Of a stretch of DNA of 64,000 bases, positions 23,357 to 33,791 are shown one piece after another. A program made the translations under genes and the position numbers. Where the stretch lies: assembly GCA_000711775.1 (NCBI GenBank), contig ARYC01025379.1, forward strand, positions 51,245 through 115,244. Reading direction: 5' to 3'. This stretch comes from Oxytricha trifallax (lineage: Eukaryota; Ciliophora; Spirotrichea; Sporadotrichida; Oxytrichidae). Positions within the stretch are counted from its first letter, which is position 1; every line of letters begins with the position of its first letter. The notes beneath the pieces were generated by a model. The model was not told where the DNA came from and ran no database searches. It worked only from the letters and a program-made list of their open reading frames with translations.

Positions 23357-24804
23357 TCACACAAACATAAGCTTAGAGTCATGTGGCAGTTCTCTGAATT
23401 TTATCTTTCTAAGTTGATGTTTGATTGTTTCTATTGTTTGTTAATTCTCTTAGCTTGGCTTGATAATAGTTGAGTATGCAAGTTCTCTGAGACCTCCATT
23501 TATTTTATTTTTATCGAGATATTGTTTGATTCTCTGCTTAGAATCTCTCTCACCCCTGCAGCTAAAGTAATCGTTTCTTGGCATGTCGCTCTCTATTATT
23601 ATTACTGCTAGAGCCCAGATATCCCATTAAGTGTCTCCATCTCTCCAATCCTCTCTCTCTGGGAAATATCCAGGAGTGCCGTATACATTTCCTTATGCAG
23701 AGGCTTGCACACTTTGAGCTCTGTTGAAGTCAATAATATAAACTCTAAGAGGCTGAAAATTCATAATTTTGTTCTCTGGTTTTAAGTCTCTATGAACATA
23801 ACCTAGCTAGTGAAGCTCTTCAATCCCTTCAACTATCTTCTACACTATCTTGCTAATTTATCTCTGACATCTATTGTCAGATAAGAATTCTCTGTATGTC
23901 ATTTCAAGTAAAGGAAGCCTGAAGTCTACATGATCGTTACCAAGTAAAATAGCATCAAGCTAGATGATATGCCTGCACTCATTTAACTTTGCCTTTTAAA
24001 GAGCATAATACTCATTAGCGAATTCCATTTAGAACTTGTCATCAGCAAGGAAGTAATTGAAAGAATATTTTTTAAAGGCATGTTAGTCATCAGTGATGAG
24101 TTTCTTCTCTACTTTAACCTCAAGAGTGAGGTAGCTTTCTAGGCAAGAATCTAAGTCAATAATTTTTAAAATTGGAATCTAAATTGCCTCTATTTTAACC
24201 ATGATTTTATTGATCTCAGAGACTGGAAAGTTCTTGACTGCTTTCTTCATTTTGACTTACTTCTAGACTTCAACTCTAAGAGACTTGGCAGGATTTATTA
24301 ATCTTATTTTTTATAGGAATCTATTCCCTGTAGGTTCGTAAATAAAGACAAAACTTTTATTGTGTTTTTCTTTAAGTGCACTTTGAGGTCTCTACTATGA
24401 AAATATGGCTTCTCACAGAACTCACAGATATACTTCCCATCTTTCTTTTAATGCTTGAGATATAACCTTGGCATATCGTTGTGTATATCTCTCAAGTGTC
24501 TCTTATAAGTTGACTTGTAAGGGAAAACTTTATTGCATTCTTTGCATTAATAGTCAACTTTGGCTGGTATTTATTAATGCTCTATGGCGGGTTGTTTAAC
24601 CTCCTCCTCAATTTGCACAGCTTCTTTGATGACCTCCTACTTAACTTATATTTAAATCTCAAAGCTAGACTGGTCAAAGTTGTCATAAGTAGGCTCCCAC
24701 TGAGTATAAGCGTCTCTGGTCTCTACTTTTCTTGGTTGCTGGAATGATAACTTTTATTGACTTGATCCAAGTAATGCCGCTCTTCTCAAAAGGTTAGCGC
24801 TCAT
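23357..24804 (-). pseudogene. TBE 57-kDa zinc-finger/kinase gene, near-intact
   Basis: The most complete 57-kDa gene in the window. It starts at the ATG complementary to 24802-24804 (MSANLLRRAALLG) and ends at the TGA complementary to 23357-23359, giving about 482 codons. Zinc fingers: CKECNKVFPYKSTYKRHL and CEFCEKPYFHSRDLKVHL. Kinase-like part: GYVHRDLKPEN near 23800, IIDF near 23740, YFPERE and DIWALA further on. A one-base loss right after the second finger (near 24375, where the other copies read HLNKKH) breaks the frame, so the span is not divisible by three. An upstream in-frame ATG at 24943-24945 exists in copies 1 and 2 but not in copy 3, so MSAN is preferred. Confidence 0.92.
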
Positions 24805-24989
24805 TTTAGTTTTCTGATATATTTTATTATAATAATGATATAATATACCTTGATAAACTATAATAGGAGAGTATAAGGCACTCTGGTAGATTCTTTGCTG
24901 AGAGGTAAGAAAATTAACTAACCATAAAAAACTGTAAGTTGACATATTTTATGAGAATTTTATACATTTTAGTAAATTAAAATACTCCT

Positions 24990-25160
24990 ATTGAAGTTTT
25001 GTTTCTCTAGGAGGTCCTCCAAATCAAGTTTGAACTTAATTTGGAGGTAAAGTTATTAAACATTTTTTAATTTAATATGCTCCTAATTAAGTTTTAACCT
25101 TAAAATTTAACTCCTAATAAAGTTTGAACTTAATTTGGAGGACCTCCTAAAATAATTAAA
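24990..25160. promoter_or_regulatory. TBE copy 2 divergent intergenic palindromes
   Basis: Spacer between the divergent 57-kDa and 22-kDa genes. The palindrome AGGAGGTCCTCC (25009-25020) and GGAGGACCTCC (25137-25147) each adjoin AAATCAAGTTTGAACTT or its near relative, so the block is duplicated within the spacer. Probably a bidirectional promoter or binding site. Confidence 0.45.
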
Positions 25161-25368
25161 CATTATTAGGAGCAATTTAATGGAGATAGTTTGATAAAAT
25201 GGAAATCAATCTGTGAAACTTGGAGCAAGTTTTTCAATGCTTCTCCGCATATCTTTTCAAGGTTGACCTCCAGTAGGTCCTCCCTATTTAGTAGTAAGAT
25301 TTTAATAAACTTAGAATGGATATCCATAATTTTAAATTTCATTAACATTTCTAGAAAGAGGAAGCAAG

Positions 25369-26165
25369 ATGGAGTCTATGAATGATGCAATGAAGAGAAT
25401 TTAATCTCAAGATTTAATAGGAAAATTTCGAAGTAAAGAGGACCTCTATAGGTATTTGGTATAGCAAGGTAAGTTCTTAAGTGTAAGATTAATAAATCCA
25501 TTATAGTTGGATTGTTCTTGCCAACTTAGGAGGGAACTAAAATCTCATTCTTAAAAGCCTTACTGAGTGAAGACAAAAAGCATTTAAGTCTAATGAAATT
25601 AGTATGATTTAAATTTCTAACTACCCTGAAATATCAGTAACAAATCTCTATGATGATGCTATGAGTGATCCAGATGTTGCTCTCTACCTTCCATCAAAGC
25701 TGAAATTCTCAAATAAGTTCCCAGAGAGAAACTTCTTCTTTGGTGTTCTTGCAACACTGAAACCTGAGTACTTAAATGAAGTTATTTAAGAAGCTCATAA
25801 GAAACGCTACAGCATCTCCTGAAGAAAAAGAGAAGCAAGGAATAAAAATAAGCGAGACCTGGCTCTTGGAACTACAGAAGCATCCATTCATCTCAAGTAA
25901 GCTTAGTTATCTAACTTTATAGAAAAACCTGGAAATGCTATATACTTTATGAAAGAGCGCAGCAAGTTAAACAGAGAGAGAAAGTCACAAGTAAAGCATG
26001 AATTGAGTAAGAAGCTCTTCAAAGATTTATAAAAGCTAGAAGAGATGAACATAGATGCAGGAGCTGGCAATTAGAGAAGAAACATAGGCCTAAGCAAGCC
26101 TTAAGAAGAGGAGAAGAAAGAGAAGCCAAATTCATTTACTGGCAAATTTAATAATATGAGAACTT
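25369..26165 (+). pseudogene. TBE 22-kDa gene, frameshifted
   Basis: The 22-kDa protein of TBEs has no known enzymatic motif. Here it starts MESMNDAMKRIQSQDLIGKF at 25369. Comparison with the copies at 30347 and 44547 shows conserved blocks EIPNYPEISVTNLYDDAM, NKxPERNxFFGxLATLK, and DAGAGN near the C-terminus. A frame change near 25520 (after a matching DCSCQL versus GLFLPT) and another near 25945 break it. No TGA occurs at the place where copy 3 stops, so the frame would run on into the convergent transposase gene. Confidence 0.85.
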
Positions 26166-26169
26166 ATTC

Positions 26170-27217
26170 ATTCGTTAAAATCTAAAACTTATTCATATAC
26201 ACAAAATCTCCCTTCTCTTGCGCATACTTTAGCTTTATCATCGCTAACTCATTAGCAGCACTCTTAATAAAAATAACTGTATCTATAATCAAGTCGTGCA
26301 TCAAGTGATAGAGTCGAAGTTTCTTGTAGTGGCCTTTAAATAACCCCCAATATAATTCAATTTCATTGAACTGAGGACTGTAGGGAATATTAAATACAGG
26401 TGTTATGTTTAGCCTTTCATATTCCTTCCTTGAGTATTTAGTTTTATGGACAGATAAGTTATCTACAAACAGAATAATCTCTTAGTAGGCGTACTTATCT
26501 CTGACTTATCAAAGGAACTTTATGTTTTATTCGGTCTTAATTGAGCGAGGGTGGATAACATAAGTCTCGAGGCCATTATCTTCGCTTATTCCACCAAGAA
26601 TAACATGGGTATAATTCTTAACCTTTTTAATCAAATACTATTATGTTGCTGTACCTCTTATACCAAGACCTTAATATGAAAGTATTAAAAGTGAATACTG
26701 CCTCATCAGCGTGTATGAACTTTATATTATGCTCTTAATACCTCTGCATTTAATTGAATATATAATTTAAATTATCCTTACAAATTGTAACATTAAAGTC
26801 AACAACTCTCTTAATGCGATTGACTGTCTTGTAAGATATTCCATTATTTTTATATATGTTCGCTATAGATTAAGCAGAGATATGAAGCTCAGGAAATTGG
26901 CGATGAAACATCACAGCCCTCTAGGCCAAAGAGAAGTGAGCCCAGTTTTTAAGAGTCTTATCATTAATAAGATATTAGATATGATGCTGCTAAAATTTTA
27001 AGGGTCACTTAGGCTTAGAATTAAGATGCTATCTCTTTAAATTCAATGCTAATAGACAGTGAGACCTCACAGTTGCTGGAGATTTATGGAGTAGCCTTGC
27101 TATAGACGTATAATTCAGAACAGGCTTGAGTTATTCACTATATTCATCACATCCATATCGCAACTTAAACAATAAATCTATATACTCACTACCATAAACT
27201 GACCCCAAACCTCGCAT
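26170..27217 (-). pseudogene. TBE 42-kDa DDE transposase, one frameshift seen
   Basis: Transposase of the TBE family (IS630/Tc1-mariner-like DDE fold), which cuts the element ends; host copies are implicated in genome rearrangement in Oxytricha. It starts at the ATG complementary to 27215-27217 (MRGLGSVYGSEYIDLLFKLR). Helix-turn-helix-like text ATVRSHC follows. Catalytic blocks: FIHADEAVF (first Asp, about 26710), LFVDNLSVH (second Asp, about 26465), PYSPQFNEIELYW (Glu, about 26370). A one-base loss in a poly-A run near 26625 shifts the frame between the first and second blocks. Where copy 3 has the stop TGA, this copy reads on, so its stop codon is lost or lies later. Confidence 0.93.
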
Positions 27218-27229
27218 ATACTCACTTAA

Positions 27230-27342
27230 AATACTTATATTTAAACATTAAACCCCTATATAAACCCTATTAAAACCCTAATAAAGTATGCACTAATAGT
27301 TTACTTTATCGATCAAACTACTGAAAGGGTTTTGGGGTTTTG
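27230..27342. repeat. TBE copy 2 right terminal inverted repeat
   Basis: Inverted counterpart of 23196-23330. Contains AAACCCCTATATAAACCC and ends GGGTTTTGGGGTTTTG. Confidence 0.9.
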
Positions 27343-28557
27343 ATTGAAGTTTAAAGATTAATAGTATAAATTAAATTCTTATATGATTAATTTCTTGAAC
27401 TTTTTCAAATTACTTAACAAAGAATTCACACTAATTTTATAGATTCAGTTGAGAAGGTTATTATATAAATCATGTGTTTCTCTTTAATTCCTTTTTTTAT
27501 GTTAAATATGACCAAATTATGAATAGCTACTAGATTCGTTTTTCGCCTATCAAAGTTGATTTTTGCCTATCAAACTATTTTGGTCCTGCATTTTCAACTT
27601 TAATACTTCATTTTCAATTGCGGTACTATATTTTTTTTAATTTTGGATACTTTCTCTTTATTTAGAAAAAAATTACATGTTTCTCCGTCTGAGAACTTTT
27701 ACTATTTTATAAACTTAACTTTTTAACTTTAGCTTTGATGTAACACTCTTTCTCAAGTGTCCTAATTAAGTGGATTAGAATATCTCAGACATTTCATAAA
27801 TCTTATGAGTTCATTGACACTTTCCCGATGCCTTTATAGCCCAAACACTCTTGCTTGTTATTTAAAATATACAACATTATGATGTCAAACAAAATTTTAA
27901 ACTTGCTAAATCTCACCTTTCTATTAAAATTCATGATTATTTATTAAAGATTCGTGCTCAGGACAGTCTAAATGACTGGACTGATTCTGTTTGAATAATG
28001 TAATTGTTAAAAGTGGAGTGAGTGCATAAACTAGATTCAACACTCCAAAAACTTTTGATTTTTTTATGCTAGGACAAGAATCTTGCAGTTTGTATTTATA
28101 ACATAGAAATTAAGTATAAATTAAAAAGTAATTATAAATATATACTAATTTGCTCAAGAGTCCAATATTAATTATTATAAAAGTAGGAAATTAAAAATTC
28201 TAGAACAAATTAAACTAAAATACATATAAAATTAATAATATGCAATAAAAGAAATCTATGATGTTTATATGTATTCCTTGTTTAATATTCTTTGAAAATT
28301 GAACTAATATATTTAAAGATAAATTTTACCAGTAATGTGGAGGAGTAAAGTAATGGGGAAATAAATAACTACAAAATTTATAAATAAATATAATTTTATA
28401 GTTTTTAAATTATATTAATATTTATGGAATTCAATAGAATTTAAAATTTTAATAATTTTTACTTAACAAAAACCATGCAGCTCGTAATTATTCTTTAATA
28501 GTTATGTGATTCTATAGAATTAAAAATAATAAAAATAATATTGACTTATTAAAAACC
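27343..28557. other. AT-rich DNA, nothing certain
   Basis: No convincing gene. A direct repeat of about 80 bp, with ATAGAATT-AAA and AAAACCAT words, is visible at 28425-28500 and 28505-28560, just left of TBE copy 3. Confidence 0.45.
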
Positions 28558-28559
28558 AT

Positions 28560-29812
28560 CTAGTTCGAAGAGTAGTAATCGTTGCGAGGTATATCGCACT
28601 TTATTATTATTGTTGCTTAAGCCCATACATCCCACTAAAAGTCACTATCTCTCCAGTCTTCTCTTTCTGGATAATAGCCTTGAGTTCCCATTACAGTTCC
28701 AAGCCTTGAGACTTCCACTCTTTAGGCTCTGTTGAGATCAATAATTGCTACTCTTACTGGTGAAAAGTTTATCATTATATTTTGAGTCTTCAAATCTTTG
28801 TGAACAAACCCTAACTTGTAAGACATTTTAATACCTTGAATTATCTGAGTGCCTATTTATCCATGTTAATTATGATTCCTTTGATCTGTTATGAAATCTC
28901 ATAGGTTCATTTAATAGAGTGGGTGTCTGAAAGTAACATGATCCTTGGCAAGGAGAACAGCATCTAGCTTGATTAAGTAACTGCACTCTTTAAACTTTGC
29001 TTGAGTGAGTACTTGATACTCATTTGTAAACTCCATCTAATATTTATCATCACTTAAGAGATATTTGAAGGGATACACCTTGTATGCGTATTGATGATCA
29101 TTGATAACTTTCTTATCAAAGGAGTTTTTTAATATATGGTAGCTTAAATAAGAAGTATCTAGGTCAATTTAGGCAAGAACAGGAATATTTTTATATTTAA
29201 TCTTGATCATAATTTTGTTATTTTAGAGGTCAGTTGGTTGCGTGCCTTTTTAACGTACTCTAACTCTCTAGCTTATTCAGGCACTACGACCTTAGAGTAT
29301 TCCCTCGCTTTTCTTTTGTTTAGAAGCTTCAGCTCAACTTCATGATTCTCAACTTCTATATCTTTCTTGTGAGCTTTTAATAGATGCTTCTTCAAGTCTA
29401 TTGTATGAGAGTATTGCTTATGGCACTCAAAGCAGTCATACTGTCCATCTATCTTATCATGCTTTAAGTATACAGTGGGCTTAGATTCTCTATGCTCCTT
29501 CCTATATCTGTACCAGCTTGATTTATGAGCAAAATCTCTCTCACATAATTTACAAAAATAGACTTCATCTTCTTCAGTTTGTATAGGAATTTCATTATTA
29601 ACTTTCTCCTCCTCTCTGTCTCACGCACACTTGTTTGCCATTTATTTTCTATTATTAATTTCTAATTTAATAACAGAGACCTCAAGTGATTGCTCTGGTA
29701 GTTCTTTAAGAGAGTTTATCTCACAGCTATCACACTTTTTATTGCTGCCAAAGGTAAGTCTCAATTAGTTTGATGGAAGTGCTGTTGTTTTTCTTAAAAT
29801 GTTAGCGCTCAT
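28560..29812 (-). pseudogene. TBE 57-kDa zinc-finger/kinase gene, 3'-truncated
   Basis: Starts at the ATG complementary to 29810-29812 (MSANILRKTTALPS). Zinc-finger blocks CKLCERDFAHKSSWYRYRKE and CFECHKQYSHTIDLKKHL are present. The kinase part reaches a block equivalent to IPRNDYY (about 28575) and then leaves homology, so roughly the last 60 residues are gone. Many Gln codons are TAA or TAG. The break coincides with the missing left end of the element. Confidence 0.85.
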
Positions 29813-29989
29813 ATTTAAATTTGAATTTAAAATTATAAAACTGCCTCTATAATTGAGAGCTTATATGAGAGCTTTGCAAGCCTATAAGTTTCAAGGGAAG
29901 TTCTTAAAGTATTAGAGAAAAATTATGAGTGTTAAGAGACGATCCAGCTCTAAATATGGGTGGGGAAGTAACCATTTTTACTTTCAATA

Positions 29990-30150
29990 ATAGTTGATTA
30001 TAGTAAGTACCGATTTAGGAGGTGCACCTAATTAAGTACGTACTGCTTTAGGAGGTATTTTGTGATTTTATGATTAAAATTAGGGTGCTCCTAATTAAGT
30101 ACTAGCATTTTAGGAGCTGCTCCTAATTAAGTACGTACCAATTTAAATTT
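29990..30150. promoter_or_regulatory. TBE copy 3 divergent intergenic repeats
   Basis: Spacer with the repeated word CTCCTAATTAAGTAC(GTAC) and TTTAGGAG at least three times in both orientations. It is the counterpart of the palindromic spacer in copy 2, with a different core, again suggesting element-specific binding sites. Confidence 0.4.
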
Positions 30151-30346
30151 AAAAATATGGAACTATAACAGTAGAAATTGATATCAATCTCTCAAGTTTG
30201 AAACCAGTTCTCAAAACCTTCTCCATATCCTTCTAAGAGGTTGACCTCCTATAGGATGCCCATATTTAATAGTAAGTTTTACAGAGGTATATAATTGAAA
30301 TCAATAAACTTAAATTTGAATATCATTTCTAAGATCTGTAAACAAG

Positions 30347-31133
30347 ATGGAGTCAGTGAATGATGCAATGAAAAGAGTGTAAACACAAGAATTGATTCAA
30401 AGATTTAGAAGCAAGGAGGATTTGTACCGTACCTGGTGCAGCAAGGTAATGAATTCATAGTAACTTATCTTGATTATGTAGTTGGTTTGTTCCTGCCAAC
30501 GATGGAAGGTACTAAAATTTCAATTCTAAGAGCGATACTCTGCGAAGAGAAGAAAGCATTGAAAACTTAAGATGTAAAGTTTGCAGAGATTCCAAACTAT
30601 CCAGAAATCTCAGTGACTAACTTATATGATGATGCTATGAATGACCCAGAGGTTTCGCAGTACCTGCCTACTAAGAAGTAGTTGTCAAATAAACTACCTG
30701 AAAGAAACTATTTCTTTGGCATACTTGCAACAATTAAAGGTGATTACTTGAAAGAAATTATTCAAGAATCTCATAAGAAAAGGTACAGCATCTCTTCAGA
30801 AGATAAGGATAAACCATGGATCAAGATAAGTGAGAGCTGGCTATCAGAGTTGCAGAAGCACCCTTATACTTCAAGTAAGCTTTTTAGTTTAACTCTTTAG
30901 AATAATCTGGTACTAGCATCTTCTTGATGAAGGAATAGAGCAAGCTTCACAGAGAGCAAAAGTCGCAGACAAAGTATGAAGTTAGCAAGAGACTTTATTC
31001 AAATATTCAGCCACCAGATAAAATGAACACAGATGCAGGAGCTGGCAGCAAGAGAAGAAATTTTGGAGGAGGGAAGCAAGAAGTAGAAGAAAAGAAAGAT
31101 AAGTCAGCTCACTCTAAAGAATTTTAAATTTGA
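30347..31133 (+). pseudogene. TBE 22-kDa gene, frameshifted
   Basis: Starts MESVNDAMKRVQTQELIQRF at 30347 and ends EFQI-TGA at 31131. Between about 30430 and 30910 the best frame is open, with YVVGLFLPTMEGTKIS, EIPNYPEISVTNLYDDAMND and LPERNYFFGILATIKGDY. One base must be skipped near 30430, and another frame change lies near 30925 before the DAGAGSKRRNFGGG tail. It ends 43 bp before the convergent transposase stop. Function unknown. Confidence 0.85.
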
Positions 31134-31176
31134 CTTATATTTCAATAACTTAACTACAAAACTTATTTATATACAT

Positions 31177-32178
31177 TCACTCTCCCTTCTTTAGCACACT
31201 TTTAAGCTAATTATCTACTCTCTTCGCTGAGCTTATAATAAAGTCTACTGTATCGATAGGTTGGTCAAGCATTAAGTGGTATAGAAGCAGTTACTTGTAA
31301 TGACCTTTTAATATATCCCAGTAGAACTCAACCATTAAACTATGGACTGTAAGGTACGTTGAACACTGGCGTTATTCTAAGTTATTCATAACTCTTCCTT
31401 GTTTCTTATGTCTTATGAACAGAAAGATTATCAACGAATAGTATAATCTCTTATTCAGGGTACTTCTCTCTCAGCTGTTCTAAGAACTTTATATACTGCT
31501 CTGTCTTAATAGAGCGAGGATGAATAACAATAGTTTCTAAACCAGCATCCTCGCTAATTCCTCCAAGAATTGCCATTGTTTATACCTTGACCTTTTAGTC
31601 ATATACCTCTATATTACAATGCCTCTTATACCAAGACTTCTAGATGAAAGTGTTGAAGGTAAACACAGCCTCGTCAGCATGTATAAACTTAATATTATTC
31701 AATCGAGCTCTCTGCATTTAATTATAAATATAATTTAAGTTGTTGTTGTAAAATGCCTGAGGGAAATCAATCACTCTCTTGATACGATTCACACCTTTGT
31801 AAGAGATTCCATTTAGTTTATAAATGTATGCTATAGATTAAGCAGAGATCTTTAACTCAGGGAAATGACGATGAAATATAGTAGCACGTTGGTCAAGAAA
31901 GAAGTGAGCCTAATACTTCAAAGTTTTTTCATTAATAAGATAGTCAATATGCTTCTATTGAAACTTTGACTTCCTCTAAGGCTTAGAATTCAGCTATTAT
32001 TGCTATAGTTAAACTGCTATAAGGCAGTGGGAGCGAACAGTTGATGGATTCGCTTTAAGAGCAATGCAATTGAGATATAATTGAGTACTGGTTTGACTTA
32101 TTCAATGTATATATTCCATTCATATCGTAGTTTAAACACAAAATCTATATACTCTTCATCATAAATAGACCCCAAATG
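31177..32178 (-). pseudogene. TBE DDE transposase, frameshifted
   Basis: All three catalytic blocks are visible: FIHADEAVFTFNTF (about 31670), IILFVDNLSVH (about 31430), and YSPQFNG-VEFYW (about 31335). The frame is open from about 31960 to 31345, but one base is missing just before the catalytic Glu block and another change lies near 32065. The copy 2 start codon is not conserved (KHLGSIYDEEY instead of MRGLGSVYGSEY). It ends LKKGE-TGA at 31177. Confidence 0.9.
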
Positions 32179-32289
32179 CTTGCTTTTTTTTTCTCGTATT
32201 TAATTAATAACCCCAACCCCTAAAAAACTTCCTACAAATCAAAACACTTATAAACTTCATTATGGGGTTTTGGGGATTTCATTACATTT

Positions 32290-32400
32290 AATCATTAAAC
32301 CCCTACATAAACCCTATTAAAACCCTAATAAAGTATGCACTAATAGTATACTTTAATCAATTAAAAACTCAATCAAACAACTTCAATGGTTTTAGGTTTT
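32290..32400. repeat. Isolated TBE terminal fragment
   Basis: About 110 bp matching the terminus of TBE copies 1 and 2 (ATTAAACCCCTACATAAACC through to GGTTTTAGGTTTTGATT, with the telomeric G4T4 worn). It starts within 20 bp of the telomeric end of copy 3. It may be the surviving end of an older TBE into which copy 3 inserted. Confidence 0.75.
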
Positions 32401-32506
32401 GATTACTTGTAAAATTTGCTGTTCTTAGTCTTTTACGAGTTTGATAGTTTGTTAACTGAGGATACTATGATTAATGTTCTAGTCAAAACCTTAAAAATTC
32501 TAACTT

Positions 32507-32985
32507 ATGAAAGATAAACCCAACATTAATTTTGCTATTATTGTTTAAAATTATGACAGAAACATAAGTAAAAATTTATTATTTGGAGAAGTCAACAAAA
32601 GAGATATGGTTGGAATCGGAAACACAGAAGCAGTTAATTAAGAATTCTAAAAAGCAGTTAAGAATTTGGATTAAAAAATTGTCTTTATTCCAGAAAATGT
32701 TAAAGTAGCTTATTTGATTTATCTCCTCAAGAATTAAAAACTTAAGAAACAGCAGCATTGAATATTTTCACATCATCTTGCAAAAATTGCCACTTTTTGG
32801 ATGCTATTATAAGAACTAGAATTTAATGCAACATTTATTCATTCTCAGTTGAGTTTGAGAAAGCGTTTAAAAAAAGTAATAGAAGTGTTTTAAAGGAATT
32901 ATTAATAGGTAGAATTTAATAAATATAAAAATAATTTCTAATTTTATGAATAAAAAAGTGCCATTATAGACCCTTTTAAATATAA
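32507..32985 (+). CDS. Coding island, two frames, unknown protein
   Basis: From the ATG at 32507 an 84-codon frame (MKDKPNINFAIIVQNYDRNI start, NKRDMVGIGNTEAVNQEFQK inside) reaches a TGA at 32759. An overlapping frame from about 32712 encodes FDLSPQELKTQETAALNIF and SVEFEKAFKKSNRSVLKELL. Together they look like one protein with a one-base frame change near 32715, either a lesion or a very short IES junction. Not recognised. Confidence 0.5.
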
Positions 32986-33049
32986 AAAATAGTGTAAAAT
33001 GATTAAAATCCTCTATAAATCTTAAATTAATTAATTTGAATACTTTTAA

Positions 33050-33695
33050 ATTAGAAAGTTAATTGCTAGGTGGTACTAACCACTTGGGACTTTCTGATAG
33101 AGCTTTCTACTACACTAAGGCCTATCGAGGGCAGGTAGGGGGTTGCTGGGCGCAACGCATGAGGAACCAGTCGGCGGGGTTCAATCTGTCAGCGTTCACT
33201 CTTCGAATGAGCTGGATACTAAGATTTCCCTGCATTAGATGAGTTACCTGGCTTGAGTTCAGTTTCCTAGGTAACAGGGAGCAGGATGAAGGTACGCTCT
33301 GCCTTCGAAAGTGAGAAGACGAAATCTATTGAAGCCAACGATAAGGATTTTTCTCCCACACCGGGTTAGGGTGCTGAAGCTACCACAGCGAAAGGATAGG
33401 GACATCATTTCCCAGCAGCGGTGGGACCGGTAAGCGTTTTTCTCCATCTTCTGTTATTTAGTTGGATCTCACGAGCTCTGTCCCCAGGTACAAACTGTGG
33501 TGACATCTTGATTTTGGGAGAAGACTAGGTAATAGCGAGAATGGTTTTTTCGGAGTTTTCTACTTCATGACTGCCACGTCACGGAATTTGCCACGTCAAC
33601 TCACTCAGATACGTCTACTTCACGACTAAGATTGATGGTTTGATTTTAGTATTAAACAGGGATATGTTAAAATTTATTTGATTTTAAATCATTCA
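33050..33695 (+). repeat. Dispersed GC-rich repeat A, copy 2
   Basis: Second copy of the unit at 2101-2735, same orientation, with indels of a few bases. Shared signatures: AAATTAGAAAGTTAATTGC at the start, GGCAGGTAGGGGGTTGCT, CACAGCGAAAGGA, GCGGTGGGACCGGTAAGCG, GACTGCCACGTCACGGAATT, and ATTGATGGTTTGATTTTAG near the end. Open stretches on the minus strand (for example 33447-33259) are not conserved in copy 1 and are treated as chance. Confidence 0.78.
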
Positions 33696-33791
33696 TCAGT
33701 TAATTTGATTATTTACTTAGTATAATCGAATCTTCACTAAATGGTGTAATATTTTTTAAAAAGTAATTAATACTTGCTTTATAATTTCTCA

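Larger units (their letters stand above)
23196..27342 (-). mobile_element. TBE transposon copy 2, full length (4.15 kb)
   Basis: Both ends carry inverted terminal repeats with telomere-like sequence: AAAACCCCAAAACCCTTTCAG at the left (from about 23197) and its complement CTGAAAGGGTTTTGGGGTTTT at the right (to 27342). The length of about 4.1 kb is that known for TBE1. Gene order from the left is 57-kDa gene (minus), 22-kDa gene (plus), transposase (minus). The flanks read AAT at the left and ATT at the right, so a perfect 3-bp ANT duplication is not seen. All three genes contain frameshifts. Precise TBE excision during macronuclear development is known for the family. Confidence 0.96.
28558..32272 (-). 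mobile_element. TBE transposon copy 3, other subfamily, left end missing
   Basis: Same gene order as copy 2 but with substantially diverged sequence, so probably another TBE subfamily. The left border falls inside the kinase part of the 57-kDa gene, and no C4A4 terminus is present there. The right end shows AACCCCAACCCCTAAA and, at about 32260-32272, GGGGTTTTGGGG. Directly beyond, at 32290-32400, lies a terminal fragment of the copy 1/2 subfamily, so the two elements are abutted or nested. Confidence 0.88.
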
